Below are positions 17,139-25,828 of a stretch of DNA of 64,000 bases, piece after piece. Made by a program: the position numbers and the translations under genes. Source of the DNA: DASUPK01 sp963819715 (GTDB lineage: Bacteria > Actinomycetota > Thermoleophilia > Solirubrobacterales > 70-9). The stretch lies in assembly GCA_963819715.1 (NCBI GenBank), contig CAWFXE010000002.1:248001-312000 (forward strand), written 5' to 3'. Position 1 is the stretch's first letter. Every line of letters begins with the position of its first letter. The notes under the pieces were generated by a model. It searched no databases and had not been told where the DNA came from. It saw only the letters and a list, made by a program, of their open reading frames with translations.

Positions 17139-18583
17139 TGCCGTCCTCGGGACAGGGCACAGCTCGGCGCACCAAGATCGTCGCCACGGTCGGGCCGGCG
17201 AGCAGCTCCCCGGAGGTGCTCCGGGAGCTCTTCCAGGCGGGCGTCGACGTCTTCCGCCTCAACTTCGCCCACGGCACGCCCGACGAACAGGCCGAAAACG
17301 TTCGCCGGATCCGGGCCGTCAGCGATGAGGTCGGCCGCGAGGTGGGGATCATGGGCGACCTGCCGGGACCCAAGCTGCGCCTCGGCGACCTCGAGGGCGA
17401 CGTCGCGGTCCTCCACTCGGGGTCGAACGTCGTGCTGCGTGGCGAGACCAACGGGACGCCGGGGAACGCGGAGCTGCTCACGGTCCAGTGGGATGGCTTC
17501 GCGAAGGCGGTCCACGAGGGCGACCCGGTCTTCCTCGCCGACGGCCGGGTGCGGCTGAAGGTCGTGTCCGTCGAGGGCGGCGAGGTGACCTGCGAGGTCG
17601 AGGCCGGCGGCGCGGTCAGCTCCCACCAGGGCGTGAACCTGCCGGGGGCCGATCACGATCTGCCCGAGACCGGGGCCTCCGACCAGCCCTGGATCGACTT
17701 CGCCTGCGACAACGACATCGACCTGCTGGCGGTTTCCTTCGTCCGCCGGCCATCCGACCTCGAGAAGGTCGAGGCGCGCCTGAAGGAACGCGACGCCGAC
17801 ATCCCGCTGATCGCCAAGATCGAGAAGCCCCAGGCCGCCGAACGCGCCGAGGACATCATCGAGGCGGCGGGCAGCGGGATCATGATCGCCCGCGGGGACC
17901 TCGGTGTGGAGCTGCCCATCGAGGAGGTCCCGGGCGCGCAGAAGCGACTGATCGCTCTCGCCGGGCGGGCCTCGAAGCCGGCGATCACCGCGACCCAGAT
18001 GCTGGCGACGATGGTCCGCGCCTCGCGCCCCACGCGGGCGGAGGTGACCGACGTCGCGAACGCGATCTACGACGGCACCGATGCCGTGATGCTCTCCGAG
18101 GAGACCGCGATCGGCGACTACCCGGTCGAGGCGGTGCGGGTCATGGACCGGATCGCGCGGGTGACCGAACCGCGGCTTCGCTACGGCGAGCTCGTCTTCA
18201 CAAGGGTCGAGGAGAAGGAGCACGACATCGCCGAGACCGTCGCGCAGGTGGCGGTCGCCGCCTGCTACCGGCTGGGGCTGAAGGCCGTCATCTGCCCGAC
18301 GAACTCGGGGCGCACCGCGCGCCTGATCTCGGCCCACCGCCCGCGGGTGCCGGTGCTCGCGGTCTCGCCGCGGCTGCAGACGGTCCGGCGGATGAACCTG
18401 CTCTTCGGGATCAGCTCCGTCCAGGCCGAGGACTGGACCTCGATCCGCAAGCTGCTCGACGACTGCGCGGACCTCGCACGCGACCAGGGCATCGCGGAGT
18501 CGGGCGACCTGGTAGCGATCACCGCCGGGCTGCCCGCGCAGGAAATGGGTACGAACCTCTTCGAGATCCACCGCATTTCGTAG
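17138..18583 (+). CDS. pyk: Pyruvate kinase
   Basis: 481 residues. Phosphoenolpyruvate + ADP to pyruvate + ATP, last step of glycolysis. Motifs: 'TKIVATVGPASSS' and 'FRLNFAHG' near the start, 'GDLPGPKLR', the B-domain, the active-site signature 'IAKIEKPQAAE' and 'IMIARGDLGVELP', and the C-terminal allosteric domain. The start codon overlaps the ATPase stop by one base, so synthesis is coupled to an ion pump, an unusual neighbour. Many pyruvate kinases need K+ or divalent cations. Confidence 0.96.
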   Translation: MPSSGQGTARRTKIVATVGPASSSPEVLRELFQAGVDVFRLNFAHGTPDEQAENVRRIRAVSDEVGREVGIMGDLPGPKLRLGDLEGDVAVLHSGSNVVLRGETNGTPGNAELLTVQWDGFAKAVHEGDPVFLADGRVRLKVVSVEGGEVTCEVEAGGAVSSHQGVNLPGADHDLPETGASDQPWIDFACDNDIDLLAVSFVRRPSDLEKVEARLKERDADIPLIAKIEKPQAAERAEDIIEAAGSGIMIARGDLGVELPIEEVPGAQKRLIALAGRASKPAITATQMLATMVRASRPTRAEVTDVANAIYDGTDAVMLSEETAIGDYPVEAVRVMDRIARVTEPRLRYGELVFTRVEEKEHDIAETVAQVAVAACYRLGLKAVICPTNSGRTARLISAHRPRVPVLAVSPRLQTVRRMNLLFGISSVQAEDWTSIRKLLDDCADLARDQGIAESGDLVAITAGLPAQEMGTNLFEIHRIS

Positions 18584-18617
18584 GCGTCCTGGACCGACTC
18601 TAGCCTCGGCTCTGCCG

Positions 18618-19352
18618 ATGGCCGAGACGAGCTCATCCAGCGCGCCGGCTGAATCAGAGTCTCTCCCGTTTCACCTGCAGAGCGAGTTCCGGCGCCTGAA
18701 CCGGCGGGTGGAAGACGGTGATCCGCTCTGGCCGGCGCAGCTCGCCATCGGCATGGCGATCGCGCTCCACCTGACGCTCTCCGACAAGCTCGTCGTCGGC
18801 CCGAAGTGGCTGATCCCGGCGGTCGAGGGGCTTCTGCTGCTCACGCTGATCGTGATCGCTCCCAACCGGGCCTCACGCTCGCGGTGGCGCCATCAGCGCG
18901 GCCTGCTCTGGTCGATCCTCGGCCTCGTGATCCTCACCTACCTCGTCTCCCTCGGACTTCTCGTGCACTACCTGGTCACCGGCGGGCAGGTCGGCGGACA
19001 CGCGCTGATCGGCTCGGGGTTAGTGCTCTGGGCCACCAACGTGCTGCTCTTCTCCGTTATCTACTGGGATCTCGATCGGGGTGGCCCGTTGAATCGTTAT
19101 GAGAAAGCTCGGCCGTGGCCGGACTTCCAGTTCCCCCAGATGGAGAACCCCCAGCTCACCCCCATGGGCGAGGGGTGGCAGCCGAGCTTCGTCGATTACC
19201 TCTACACGTCTCTGACCAACGCAACGGCGTTCAGCCCAACCGACACGATGCCGATCACCGAGACCGCCAAGCTGCTGATGGGCGTGCAGGGCACCGCGGC
19301 GATCGTCACGGTCGGGCTCGTCGTGGCCCGGGCGGTCAACATCCTGGGCTGA
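18618..19352 (+). CDS. Membrane protein, pore-loop-like C-terminus
   Basis: 244 residues with four or five transmembrane helices. The C-terminal part 'YLYTSLTNATAFSPTDTMPIT', a short re-entrant segment followed by a last helix 'GTAAIVTVGLVVARAVNIL', recalls the pore helix and filter region of two-TM cation channels, although the TVGYG filter is absent. This C-terminal pattern occurs in a broad family of unassigned bacterial membrane proteins related to DUF1345. TAGCCT lies 11 nt before the ATG. It follows pyk by 34 nt. Confidence 0.6.
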   Translation: MAETSSSSAPAESESLPFHLQSEFRRLNRRVEDGDPLWPAQLAIGMAIALHLTLSDKLVVGPKWLIPAVEGLLLLTLIVIAPNRASRSRWRHQRGLLWSILGLVILTYLVSLGLLVHYLVTGGQVGGHALIGSGLVLWATNVLLFSVIYWDLDRGGPLNRYEKARPWPDFQFPQMENPQLTPMGEGWQPSFVDYLYTSLTNATAFSPTDTMPITETAKLLMGVQGTAAIVTVGLVVARAVNILG

Positions 19353-19356
19353 CCTG

Positions 19357-19818
19357 CTAGTCCCCGGGCGGGTAGTCCCCCGGAGCCGGCCGCTCGGCGC
19401 GCGGGTCTCGGCCGGGCAGCACGAACTGGGTGACGATCAGGTTGGCCACGGGCTTCTCGCCGTTGCGGATCTTCGCCTCGATGACCGCGGTGCTGCGGCC
19501 CACGTGGAGCGCGCGGGCCTCGCAGATCAGCTCGTCGCCGAGCGCCCCGGCCGCGAAGACGTTCAGCTTCAGCTCGATCGTCGTGAAGTCGTGGTTCGGC
19601 GGCAGCGCCCGGAAGGTCGCCCACGCAGCGACCGAGTCGCCGAAGGCCGTCCAGACCCCGCCGTGAACGAAGCCGCCAGGGTGGAGATGGCGCTTGTCGA
19701 CGACCATTCGCCCGGTGGAGGCATCGTCGGTGATCTCCAGCGGCTCGATCGCCATGTCACCCGGGAAGGTCCCGGGCAGCCAGGTCTTGATGGTCTCTGG
19801 GGTGATCTCGGGATTCAC
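19357..19818 (-). CDS. PaaI-type hotdog thioesterase
   Basis: 153 residues of the hotdog fold: 'MVVDKRHLHPGGFVHGGVWTAFGDSVAAWA' holds the HGG(V/I) and downstream acidic residue typical of PaaI/4-hydroxybenzoyl-CoA thioesterases, followed by 'TTIELKLNVFAAG' and 'STAVIEAKIRNGEKPVA'. It likely hydrolyses an acyl- or aryl-CoA. The GTG start is 9 nt after TAATCT, whose first three bases are the stop codon of the crotonase gene behind it. It may share acyl-CoA traffic with that gene. Confidence 0.85.
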   Translation of the reverse strand: MNPEITPETIKTWLPGTFPGDMAIEPLEITDDASTGRMVVDKRHLHPGGFVHGGVWTAFGDSVAAWATFRALPPNHDFTTIELKLNVFAAGALGDELICEARALHVGRSTAVIEAKIRNGEKPVANLIVTQFVLPGRDPRAERPAPGDYPPGD

Positions 19819-19830
19819 GGGCGGGCCAGA

Positions 19831-20739
19831 TTACCTGCGGCCGAAGTCGCCGAAGGGATCGTCGCGGTGCCGGACCGCTTCCTTGAAGCCCTTCTCGGCC
19901 GCCAGATGCTGCCAGTCGAAGCCCTCGGGCGTATGGCGCGCGATGCCGTCGAAGAAGACGCCGAGGGTCTGGGTCGCCTGCAGGCCCTGCGCGTAGAGCG
20001 CCTGGTTGACGAGGAGCTTGTGCATGACGAGCTGGTTGATCGGAATCCGCGCGACCCGCTCGCAGAGCGCTTCGAAGCGCTCATCCAGCTCCGCAGCAGA
20101 TGCGGCCTCGGAGGCGAGCCCCCACTCGACCGCTGTGGTGCCGTCGATCGAGTCCCCCGTCAGGAGCAGCCGCTTTGCGCGGGCCGGGCCGATCCGGTAG
20201 GCCCAGAGCGCGCTCGTGGGGACGCCCCAGACCCGAGCCGGCGGGTATCCGATCTTCGCCTCGTCCTCGACAACCAGCAGATCGGAGCAGAGAGCCATGT
20301 CGGTGCCGCCGGCGACGCAGTAGCCGTGGACCTTGCAGATGGTCGGCTTCTCGGAGTGGAAGAGGCTCATGAAGCCGCGCAGGTTGCGGCTCATCATCTG
20401 GTAGTCGGTGACCGGGTCCCAGGTGCCGTCGGGATCATGGTTGCGGGCGACGACCATCGGGTCTATCGGTGAGCCCTCGACTGCGGTGGACTCCTCCTTG
20501 AAGCGACCCTCTGCCGCGGAGACGAGGTCGTAGCCGCCACAGAACCCCGTGCCGTTTCCGGCCAGCGCGATCATGTGGACCTCGGGATCGAGATTCGCGC
20601 GCTCGACGCAGTCCGCGAGCTCCCGCGGCATCTCGAGGGTGATTCCGTTCCCGCGCTCGGGCCGGTTCAAAGTGATCCGGGCGATTCGCCCGGTCACCTC
20701 GTAGGTCAGCGTCTCAAACGTTTCGATCCGTGGATTCAA
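19831..20739 (-). CDS. Enoyl-CoA hydratase/isomerase (crotonase) family protein
   Basis: 302 residues of the crotonase fold. Oxyanion-hole elements are 'GNGTGFCGGYDL' (first) and 'HGYCVAGGTDMALCSDL' (second). A loop of about 25 residues after the first site is longer than in classical enoyl-CoA hydratases, and the Glu pair expected near 'ARVWGVPTSA' is not obvious, so an isomerase or hydrolase is possible. The start is a TTG. The upstream region is shared with the divergent LigD polymerase gene. Confidence 0.82.
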   Translation of the reverse strand: MNPRIETFETLTYEVTGRIARITLNRPERGNGITLEMPRELADCVERANLDPEVHMIALAGNGTGFCGGYDLVSAAEGRFKEESTAVEGSPIDPMVVARNHDPDGTWDPVTDYQMMSRNLRGFMSLFHSEKPTICKVHGYCVAGGTDMALCSDLLVVEDEAKIGYPPARVWGVPTSALWAYRIGPARAKRLLLTGDSIDGTTAVEWGLASEAASAAELDERFEALCERVARIPINQLVMHKLLVNQALYAQGLQATQTLGVFFDGIARHTPEGFDWQHLAAEKGFKEAVRHRDDPFGDFGRR

Positions 20740-20776
20740 TCAGCGCCGATGAATCGGGTCCGCTCGGGCGGTCCAA

Positions 20777-21811
20777 ATGGAGAAGATGTCCACGGTGGCG
20801 AAGGCGAACTACACGACGATCGAGGTCGCGGGGCGCGAGGTCCGCCTGTCCAATCCGGACAAGATCTTCTTCCCGAAGCCGAAGTTCACGAAGCTGGATC
20901 TCGTCGAGTACTACATCGCCGTGCAGGAGGCCGCCGTCAACCAGCTGCGCGAGCGGCCCGGGACGATGAAGCGCTTCGTCGACGGCGTGGGCGGTGACTT
21001 CTTCTTTCAGAAGCGGGTGCCGAAGGGGGCTCCCGACTGGCTGCAGACCGCGACCTTCACGTTTCCGAGCGGCCGGAGCGCAACGGAGCTGGTGGCGAAT
21101 GACGCCGCGCACCTGGCATGGGCGGTCAACCTCGGGGTGGTCGACTTCAACCCGCATCCGGTGAGGCGCAGCGACCTGGACAACCCGGATGAGCTGCGCG
21201 TCGACCTGGACCCACAGCCCGGCGTGCGCTGGAACACCGTGCGCAAGGTCGCGATGTGCGTCAAGGAGGTGCTCACCGAGCACGGGCTCGTCGGCTATCC
21301 GAAGACCTCCGGATCGCGCGGCATCCACGTGAACGTCCGGATCGAGCCGCGCTGGGACTACATCGAGGTTCGGCGCGCCGCGCTGGCGCTGGCGCGCGAG
21401 GTCGAGCGCCGCGTGCCGAGAAGCGCCACCAGCAAATGGTGGAAGGAGGAGCGCCACGGCGTCTTCGTGGACTACAACCAGAACGCGCGCGACCGGACGA
21501 TCGCGTCGGGCTACTCGGTACGGCCGGTGCCGGACGCGAGGGTCTGCTGCCCGCTCGACTGGAGCGAGGTGCCGGACGTCGAGCCCGCCGAGCTGAGGCT
21601 CGACACGGTGCCGCGCCGCGTCGCCAAGAAGGGCGACCCCGCGGCAGACATCGACGAGAACGCGGGCTCGCTCGACCAGCTCCTCGACCTGGCCCGTCGC
21701 GACGAGGAGGGCGGCCTGGGCGACGCTCCCTGGCCGCCGCACTTCGCGAAGCAGCGAGGCGAGCCGAAGCGCATGCAGCCGAGCCGGGCCAAGAAGCGTC
21801 CTGCCAAGTAA
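20777..21811 (+). CDS. ligD: LigD polymerase domain protein (stand-alone AEP primase)
   Basis: 344 residues of the archaeo-eukaryotic primase fold as found in the polymerase module of LigD. It has the catalytic 'RVDLDPQPG' acidic pair, 'TSGSRGIHVNVRI', and 'VCCPLDW' towards the end. In non-homologous end joining this module fills and extends DNA ends. Here it is a separate protein; the ligase and phosphoesterase modules are at 22541-23509 and 47051-47707. No Ku gene is in the window. No TANNNT or ribosome site is obvious before the ATG at 20777. Confidence 0.9.
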   Translation: MEKMSTVAKANYTTIEVAGREVRLSNPDKIFFPKPKFTKLDLVEYYIAVQEAAVNQLRERPGTMKRFVDGVGGDFFFQKRVPKGAPDWLQTATFTFPSGRSATELVANDAAHLAWAVNLGVVDFNPHPVRRSDLDNPDELRVDLDPQPGVRWNTVRKVAMCVKEVLTEHGLVGYPKTSGSRGIHVNVRIEPRWDYIEVRRAALALAREVERRVPRSATSKWWKEERHGVFVDYNQNARDRTIASGYSVRPVPDARVCCPLDWSEVPDVEPAELRLDTVPRRVAKKGDPAADIDENAGSLDQLLDLARRDEEGGLGDAPWPPHFAKQRGEPKRMQPSRAKKRPAK

Positions 21812-21843
21812 AGATCGCCCGCACGCCGGTCGATGGGCTGGGC

Positions 21844-22553
21844 ATGGACGCCAACCAGTACGTCTTGGCCCACGGCATGCGCCAAACGCGCTCGATCCTC
21901 GAGCGGTGGGGGGAGAACCCGTGGCCGGTGATTCGCACCTGGTTCGTCGGCGCCGTCCTGATCTCGCTCGGGCTGCTGGCGGCGGTGACGATCGCGGCGT
22001 CGCTGATCACTCCGGACTACGGCTTCCACTACACGCCGACGATCCCGGACGGTCCCGAGTTCCAGCGAATCCTCTACGTGCTCGGGCGCAACTCCCTCGT
22101 GCTCGCTCTGCACGCCGTCGCATGCGTGGCCGGCTTCATTGCGGGCGCCACCCTTCCCCTATCGCCGAGCGTCGCACCGGGCTCTCCCGTGTGATCCATG
22201 AGAAGGCTCGCCCGATCGCCTTCGGCTGGGTCATCGCCGTGACCTGCTTCTCACTCCTCACCCAGACCATCGGCCTCGGTCTGGTCGGCTCGACGATCGC
22301 CTGGGACGTTCGTCTCTCGGCTCCGCTGCTGGTCCTCACCGCCCTCCCCCACGCCCTGCTGGAGCTGACCGCCGTGTTCCTGCCGCTGGCGGCGTGGACG
22401 ATCGCTTCTCGTCGCGGTGAGTGGGATCAGCTGCTCGCGGCCACCATGGTCACCGTGGCCCTGGCGATCCCGATGCTGATCGTCGCCGCCACCTGGGAGG
22501 TCCACATCTGGCCGTACATCCTCCAGGCCGTGGCGCCCGGCTACACCAACTGA
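21844..22553 (+). CDS. SpoIIM-like (DUF95) membrane protein, one frameshift
   Basis: Repaired, a 236-residue protein with five or six hydrophobic helices. It has the SpoIIM-type 'FQRILYVLGRNSLVLALHAV', 'GFIAGATLP' and 'LPHALLELTAVFLPLAAW' (the His-Glu pair of stage II sporulation protein M). The first 107 residues and the remainder are in different frames. The switch is in the CCCC run near 22155-22160, where one added C restores 'ATLPPIAERRTG'. DUF95 proteins also occur in non-sporulating bacteria. It lies between the LigD polymerase and the LigD ligase, and its 3' end overlaps the ligase 3' end by 13 nt. Confidence 0.65.
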
Positions 22554-23509
22554 TCGATCTTGCAGTCCTTCGGCGCCTTGTCGTCGCGCCAGCGAACGAT
22601 CTTCGAGCCGTGGCGGATGCGGCCTCCCGAGGTGTGGTCATAGGTGATCTCGACCACCAGCTCCGGTCGCAGCGAGAACCACTCGAGATCGCGATTCGCG
22701 TCCCAGCGGCTCGGATCGCCCGATCCCCTCTCGCCGGTCTCGTACGGCTTCAGGGTCTCCACCAGCTCGCGCTTCTCCTTCGCCTTCAGGCCGGAGGTGT
22801 GGCCGATCGGCCGCAGCTTCCCCTTCTCGTAAAGACCGAGGATCAGTGAGCCCACGGTGCCCTTCTCCTTGCCGGGTCGCCAGCCCATCACCACGCAGTC
22901 GATCGTCCGCACCCGCTTGATCTTCACCATCCCCTTGCGCTGGCCCGGCTTGTAGATCGCGCCCTTCTCCTTGGCGATCACGCCCTCGCCGCTGAGCAGC
23001 AGCGGCTCGGCGCTCTTCGCGGTCTTGTAGAGGGGAGTCAGCTCGATCGAGCCGGAGGCGCTCTTCTTGCGGCCGGGGGCGGCCGCGATCAGCTCCTCGA
23101 GAGCCGCCCGGCGCTCGGCGAAGGGCTTGCCGGTGAGCTTGCGGCGATCGATCGCCAGCACGTCGAACGCCCGGAAGAGCGCGGGAGTCTTCTCCGCGAG
23201 CATCTTCACCCGGGACTCCGCCGGGTGCAGTCGGTTCTGGAGCTGATCGAACTCCTCGCGGCCGTCCTCGCCGAGGATCACCAGCTCGCCGTCGAGCACG
23301 TACCGGCCCTTCGGGAACTCGACCTCCGGGAAGTAGCGCCGCAGCGGCTTGCCGCCGCGCGACTGCAGGTAGACGTCATCGCCGTCGACGAATGCCAGCG
23401 CCCGGAAACCGTCGTACTTGGGCTCGTAGACCCAGTCCTCGCCCTCCGGCAGCACCTTTCGGGAGAGCGCCAGCTGCGGTTGGATCGGTGGCTTCAGTGG
23501 CAGGGCCAT
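22541..23509 (-). CDS. ligD: LigD ligase domain protein (ATP-dependent DNA ligase)
   Basis: 322 residues: nucleotidyltransferase domain with the lysine motif 'EPKYDGFRAL' (the Lys that is adenylated), 'VLDGELVI', 'FRAFDVLAID', 'GEGVIAKEKG', and motif V 'KIKRVRTIDCVVMG', followed by an OB fold ending 'KIVRWRDDKAPKDC'. It seals DNA nicks and double-strand ends, normally as part of multidomain LigD. Its start is 15 nt from the lhgO start on the other strand, with interlocking promoters. Confidence 0.92.
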   Translation of the reverse strand: MALPLKPPIQPQLALSRKVLPEGEDWVYEPKYDGFRALAFVDGDDVYLQSRGGKPLRRYFPEVEFPKGRYVLDGELVILGEDGREEFDQLQNRLHPAESRVKMLAEKTPALFRAFDVLAIDRRKLTGKPFAERRAALEELIAAAPGRKKSASGSIELTPLYKTAKSAEPLLLSGEGVIAKEKGAIYKPGQRKGMVKIKRVRTIDCVVMGWRPGKEKGTVGSLILGLYEKGKLRPIGHTSGLKAKEKRELVETLKPYETGERGSGDPSRWDANRDLEWFSLRPELVVEITYDHTSGGRIRHGSKIVRWRDDKAPKDCKIDQLV

Positions 23510-23524
23510 ACGCTGGCGATCCTA
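23509..23524. promoter_or_regulatory. Interlocked divergent promoters of ligase and lhgO
   Basis: Plus strand: TACGCT at 23509-23514, 10 nt before the lhgO GTG at 23525. Minus strand: TAGGAT at 23519-23524, 9 nt before the ligase ATG at 23509. The two -10 hexamers lie on opposite strands 4 nt apart, and each touches the other gene's start codon. RNA polymerase cannot occupy both at once, so the genes should be expressed alternately (inference). Confidence 0.6.
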
Positions 23525-24742
23525 GTGCCGAGCCAACCTCCAAGGACAGCGGACCTCGTCGTGATCGGCGGCGGCATCCTCGGGCTCGCCGTCGCCCGTG
23601 AGCTGCTCGATCGTCATCCCGACTCGAGCCTCTGCGTCCTGGAGCGCGAGGACCGCCTCGCCGCCCACCAGACCTCGCACTCGAGCGGCGTCATCCACGC
23701 CGGCATCTACTACGCCCCCGGATCGCTGAAGGCGCGGCTCTGCGTAGAGGGTGCCCGGCTCCTCTATGCCTATTGCGACGAGCGCGAGATCGAGGCCAGG
23801 CGCGACGGCAAGCTGATCGTCGCCCCCGACGATTCCGAGCTGCCGAGGCTCGACGAGCTCGAGCGGCGCGGACGCGAGAACCAGGTCCCCGGACTGAGGC
23901 GAATCGCCGGCAATGAGATCGCGGAGATCGAACCCCACGCCCGCGGGGTCGCCGCCCTGCACTCCCCGGAGACGGGGGTCGTCGACTTCGCGCAGGTCGC
24001 CGCCTCGTACGCGGGCGATGTCGAGAGGGCCGGCGGGAGCGTCGTCACCGGGGGAGGGGTGAGAGGCCTCACCCCGCACGGGGAGGGCATCACCGTCGAA
24101 CATGAACGCGGCCGCACCGAGGCGGGCTTCGTCGTCAGCTGCGCCGGAGCCTGGTCCGACCGCCTGGCGGTCGCCGCGGGCGCCCCCGAGGAACCCAGAA
24201 TCGTCCCCTTCCGCGGCGGCTACCTGCGCCTGCGCCCCGAGCGGCGTGACCTGGTGCGAGCCAGCATCTATCCGGTCCCGGACCCGGACCTCCCCTTTCT
24301 CGGCGGCCATTTGACCAGGACGATCGACGGCGAGGTCCTGCTCGGTCCCTCCGCCCTGATGGTGGGGGCCCGCGACGCCTACCGGATCGCCCGCCTGCGC
24401 GGGAGCGACCTCGCCTCCAACCTCACCTGGCCCGGCACGTGGAGGCTGATGGCCCGGTTCTGGCGCACCGGCCTGACGGAGATCCGGCACGCCGCGAGCA
24501 AGCGCGCCTTCGTCGCGGAGCTGCGGCGGTTCGTCCCGGAGCTGGACGTCGGCGACGTGCTGCCCGGCCCGTCCGGGATCCGGGCACAAGCGCTGGACCG
24601 CGATGGCAAGCTCGTCGACGATTTCGTCGTGCACAGGACCGAGCGCGCCCTGCACGTCCGCAACGCACCCTCCCCGGCCGCGACCTCCTCACTCGCTCTC
24701 GCCAAGCTGATCGCCGACGAGGCCGAATCCGAATTCGGCTAG
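23525..24742 (+). CDS. lhgO: L-2-hydroxyglutarate oxidase
   Basis: 405 residues of the FAD-dependent DAO family: Rossmann 'DLVVIGGGILGLAVARELL', then 'QTSHSSGVIHAGIYY' (LhgO/L2HGDH signature) and the closing 'LHVRNAPSPAATSSLALAKLIA'. It oxidises L-2-hydroxyglutarate, a by-product of lysine catabolism and of dehydrogenase promiscuity, to 2-oxoglutarate and passes electrons to quinone or O2. I chose the GTG because TACGCT lies 10 nt before it; the frame is open upstream into the ligase gene. Confidence 0.9.
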   Translation: MPSQPPRTADLVVIGGGILGLAVARELLDRHPDSSLCVLEREDRLAAHQTSHSSGVIHAGIYYAPGSLKARLCVEGARLLYAYCDEREIEARRDGKLIVAPDDSELPRLDELERRGRENQVPGLRRIAGNEIAEIEPHARGVAALHSPETGVVDFAQVAASYAGDVERAGGSVVTGGGVRGLTPHGEGITVEHERGRTEAGFVVSCAGAWSDRLAVAAGAPEEPRIVPFRGGYLRLRPERRDLVRASIYPVPDPDLPFLGGHLTRTIDGEVLLGPSALMVGARDAYRIARLRGSDLASNLTWPGTWRLMARFWRTGLTEIRHAASKRAFVAELRRFVPELDVGDVLPGPSGIRAQALDRDGKLVDDFVVHRTERALHVRNAPSPAATSSLALAKLIADEAESEFG

Positions 24743-24987
24743 CAGCCGCCGACGAGCAGGAAGATCAGGACGATCACGACGATCACCGCCGCGCCGGCGA
24801 TCAGCCTGCGGCGCATGTAGACGTCGGGACCTCCGTAGTGATGGCTCATCGGGCCGTCCGCGCCGCGCGGGCCGCTGCCGCCGAGCAGCTCCTCGTCGCC
24901 GGTCGCCGGTGGCTCGCCTGAACGGGCGCGGGAACGGGCCTCGGCGGCCGCCCGCCTCTCCTCGGGACTTCTACCGCTGGACTCCAT
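24739..24987 (-). CDS. Small tail-anchored membrane protein, unknown
   Basis: 82 residues: 55 hydrophilic residues rich in Arg/Ala/Gly, then one C-terminal transmembrane helix ('LIAGAAVIVVIVLIFLLVGGC'). The start is leaderless by sequence: TAGGCT lies 6 nt before the ATG, and that hexamer overlaps the end of the lipoprotein gene behind. It overlaps lhgO by 4 nt at the 3' end. No family recognised. Confidence 0.6.
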   Translation of the reverse strand: MESSGRSPEERRAAAEARSRARSGEPPATGDEELLGGSGPRGADGPMSHHYGGPDVYMRRRLIAGAAVIVVIVLIFLLVGGC

Positions 24988-24991
24988 GCGC

Positions 24992-25795
24992 TCAGCCTAA
25001 GGGGATTGAGGCGCCGAGGTCGTTCAATGTGAGCGCCAGGTCCCGAATTGGGCGAAAACCTCCACCGGCCGGAATCTTGATCTCCTGGGGCTCTCCGACA
25101 TCGCTGATCTCGACGTCGAGGTCGGCCGCGACGGCGCTCCCGGGCTGCAGACCCAGTACCGCCTGGACCCCGAGCTGGTGCAGCTCTCGGTCGTCGTAGC
25201 CGACGCAGGCGCTGGCCGTGCCGTGCACAGATGGCGCATCCGGCAGGCCGAGGCTCCCGGCGAGCGGCGCGATGTCCCGCGCCACCGCCTCCCCCAGGAG
25301 GGGGGCCGAGATCCGCTCGCAGTCGACACCGCCCTCGTTTCCACTGCCCGCGACCTGCGCGTGCCCGAACCATGACCTCGGATGGATCGCGGGCCCCTCG
25401 GCGAGTCGCTCGTTCGCCGCGGCCACCACATCCGTTCCCACCTCGTAGTTGTCGCCGTAGACGCTGAGGTAGGCGTTCGTGCCGGTCGAGACGACCCGGC
25501 CGCCCACGGGGAAGCCGAGCGCGCTCGCGCTCATCCTCCAATCGAACCTGGGGATCCGCCGCCCCTCCCCGCTCACGTAGGGGCCCGAGAGCCGCAACCG
25601 CACCGGACCGGGGAGCCGCGAGGCCCCGCGCGGCTGCAGGCGCAGATCGATGTCGGTCTGGGCGCTCGTGATCGGGTGAGCGGCGGCCGCATCGAGCATC
25701 GCCTCGGGATTGACCGCCTTGTGCTCGGTGCCACCGCACCCCGCCGCGTTAACAATTGCGACGAGCAGAGTTGCCAGGATTATCCGGCTGCGCAT
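24992..25795 (-). CDS. Putative lipoprotein, LppX/LprG-like
   Basis: 267 residues from the ATG at 25795: a signal peptide of about 18 residues ending with a lipobox 'VNAAGC'. The body starts 'MLDAAAAHPITSAQTDIDLRL' and contains long beta-rich segments ('RLRLSGPYVSGEGRRIPRFDWRM'), and closes with 'DVEISDVGEPQEIKIP'. The overall pattern suggests the fold of mycobacterial lipoproteins (LppX/LprG type), which bind lipids in a half-barrel, but this is tentative. A TACGCT hexamer lies 8 nt before the ATG. It is divergent from the mannosyltransferase. Confidence 0.6.
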   Translation of the reverse strand: MRSRIILATLLVAIVNAAGCGGTEHKAVNPEAMLDAAAAHPITSAQTDIDLRLQPRGASRLPGPVRLRLSGPYVSGEGRRIPRFDWRMSASALGFPVGGRVVSTGTNAYLSVYGDNYEVGTDVVAAANERLAEGPAIHPRSWFGHAQVAGSGNEGGVDCERISAPLLGEAVARDIAPLAGSLGLPDAPSVHGTASACVGYDDRELHQLGVQAVLGLQPGSAVAADLDVEISDVGEPQEIKIPAGGGFRPIRDLALTLNDLGASIPLG

Positions 25796-25828
25796 GCGGG
25801 CGCAGCGTAGTGGCGCCGGCGAATCCCC

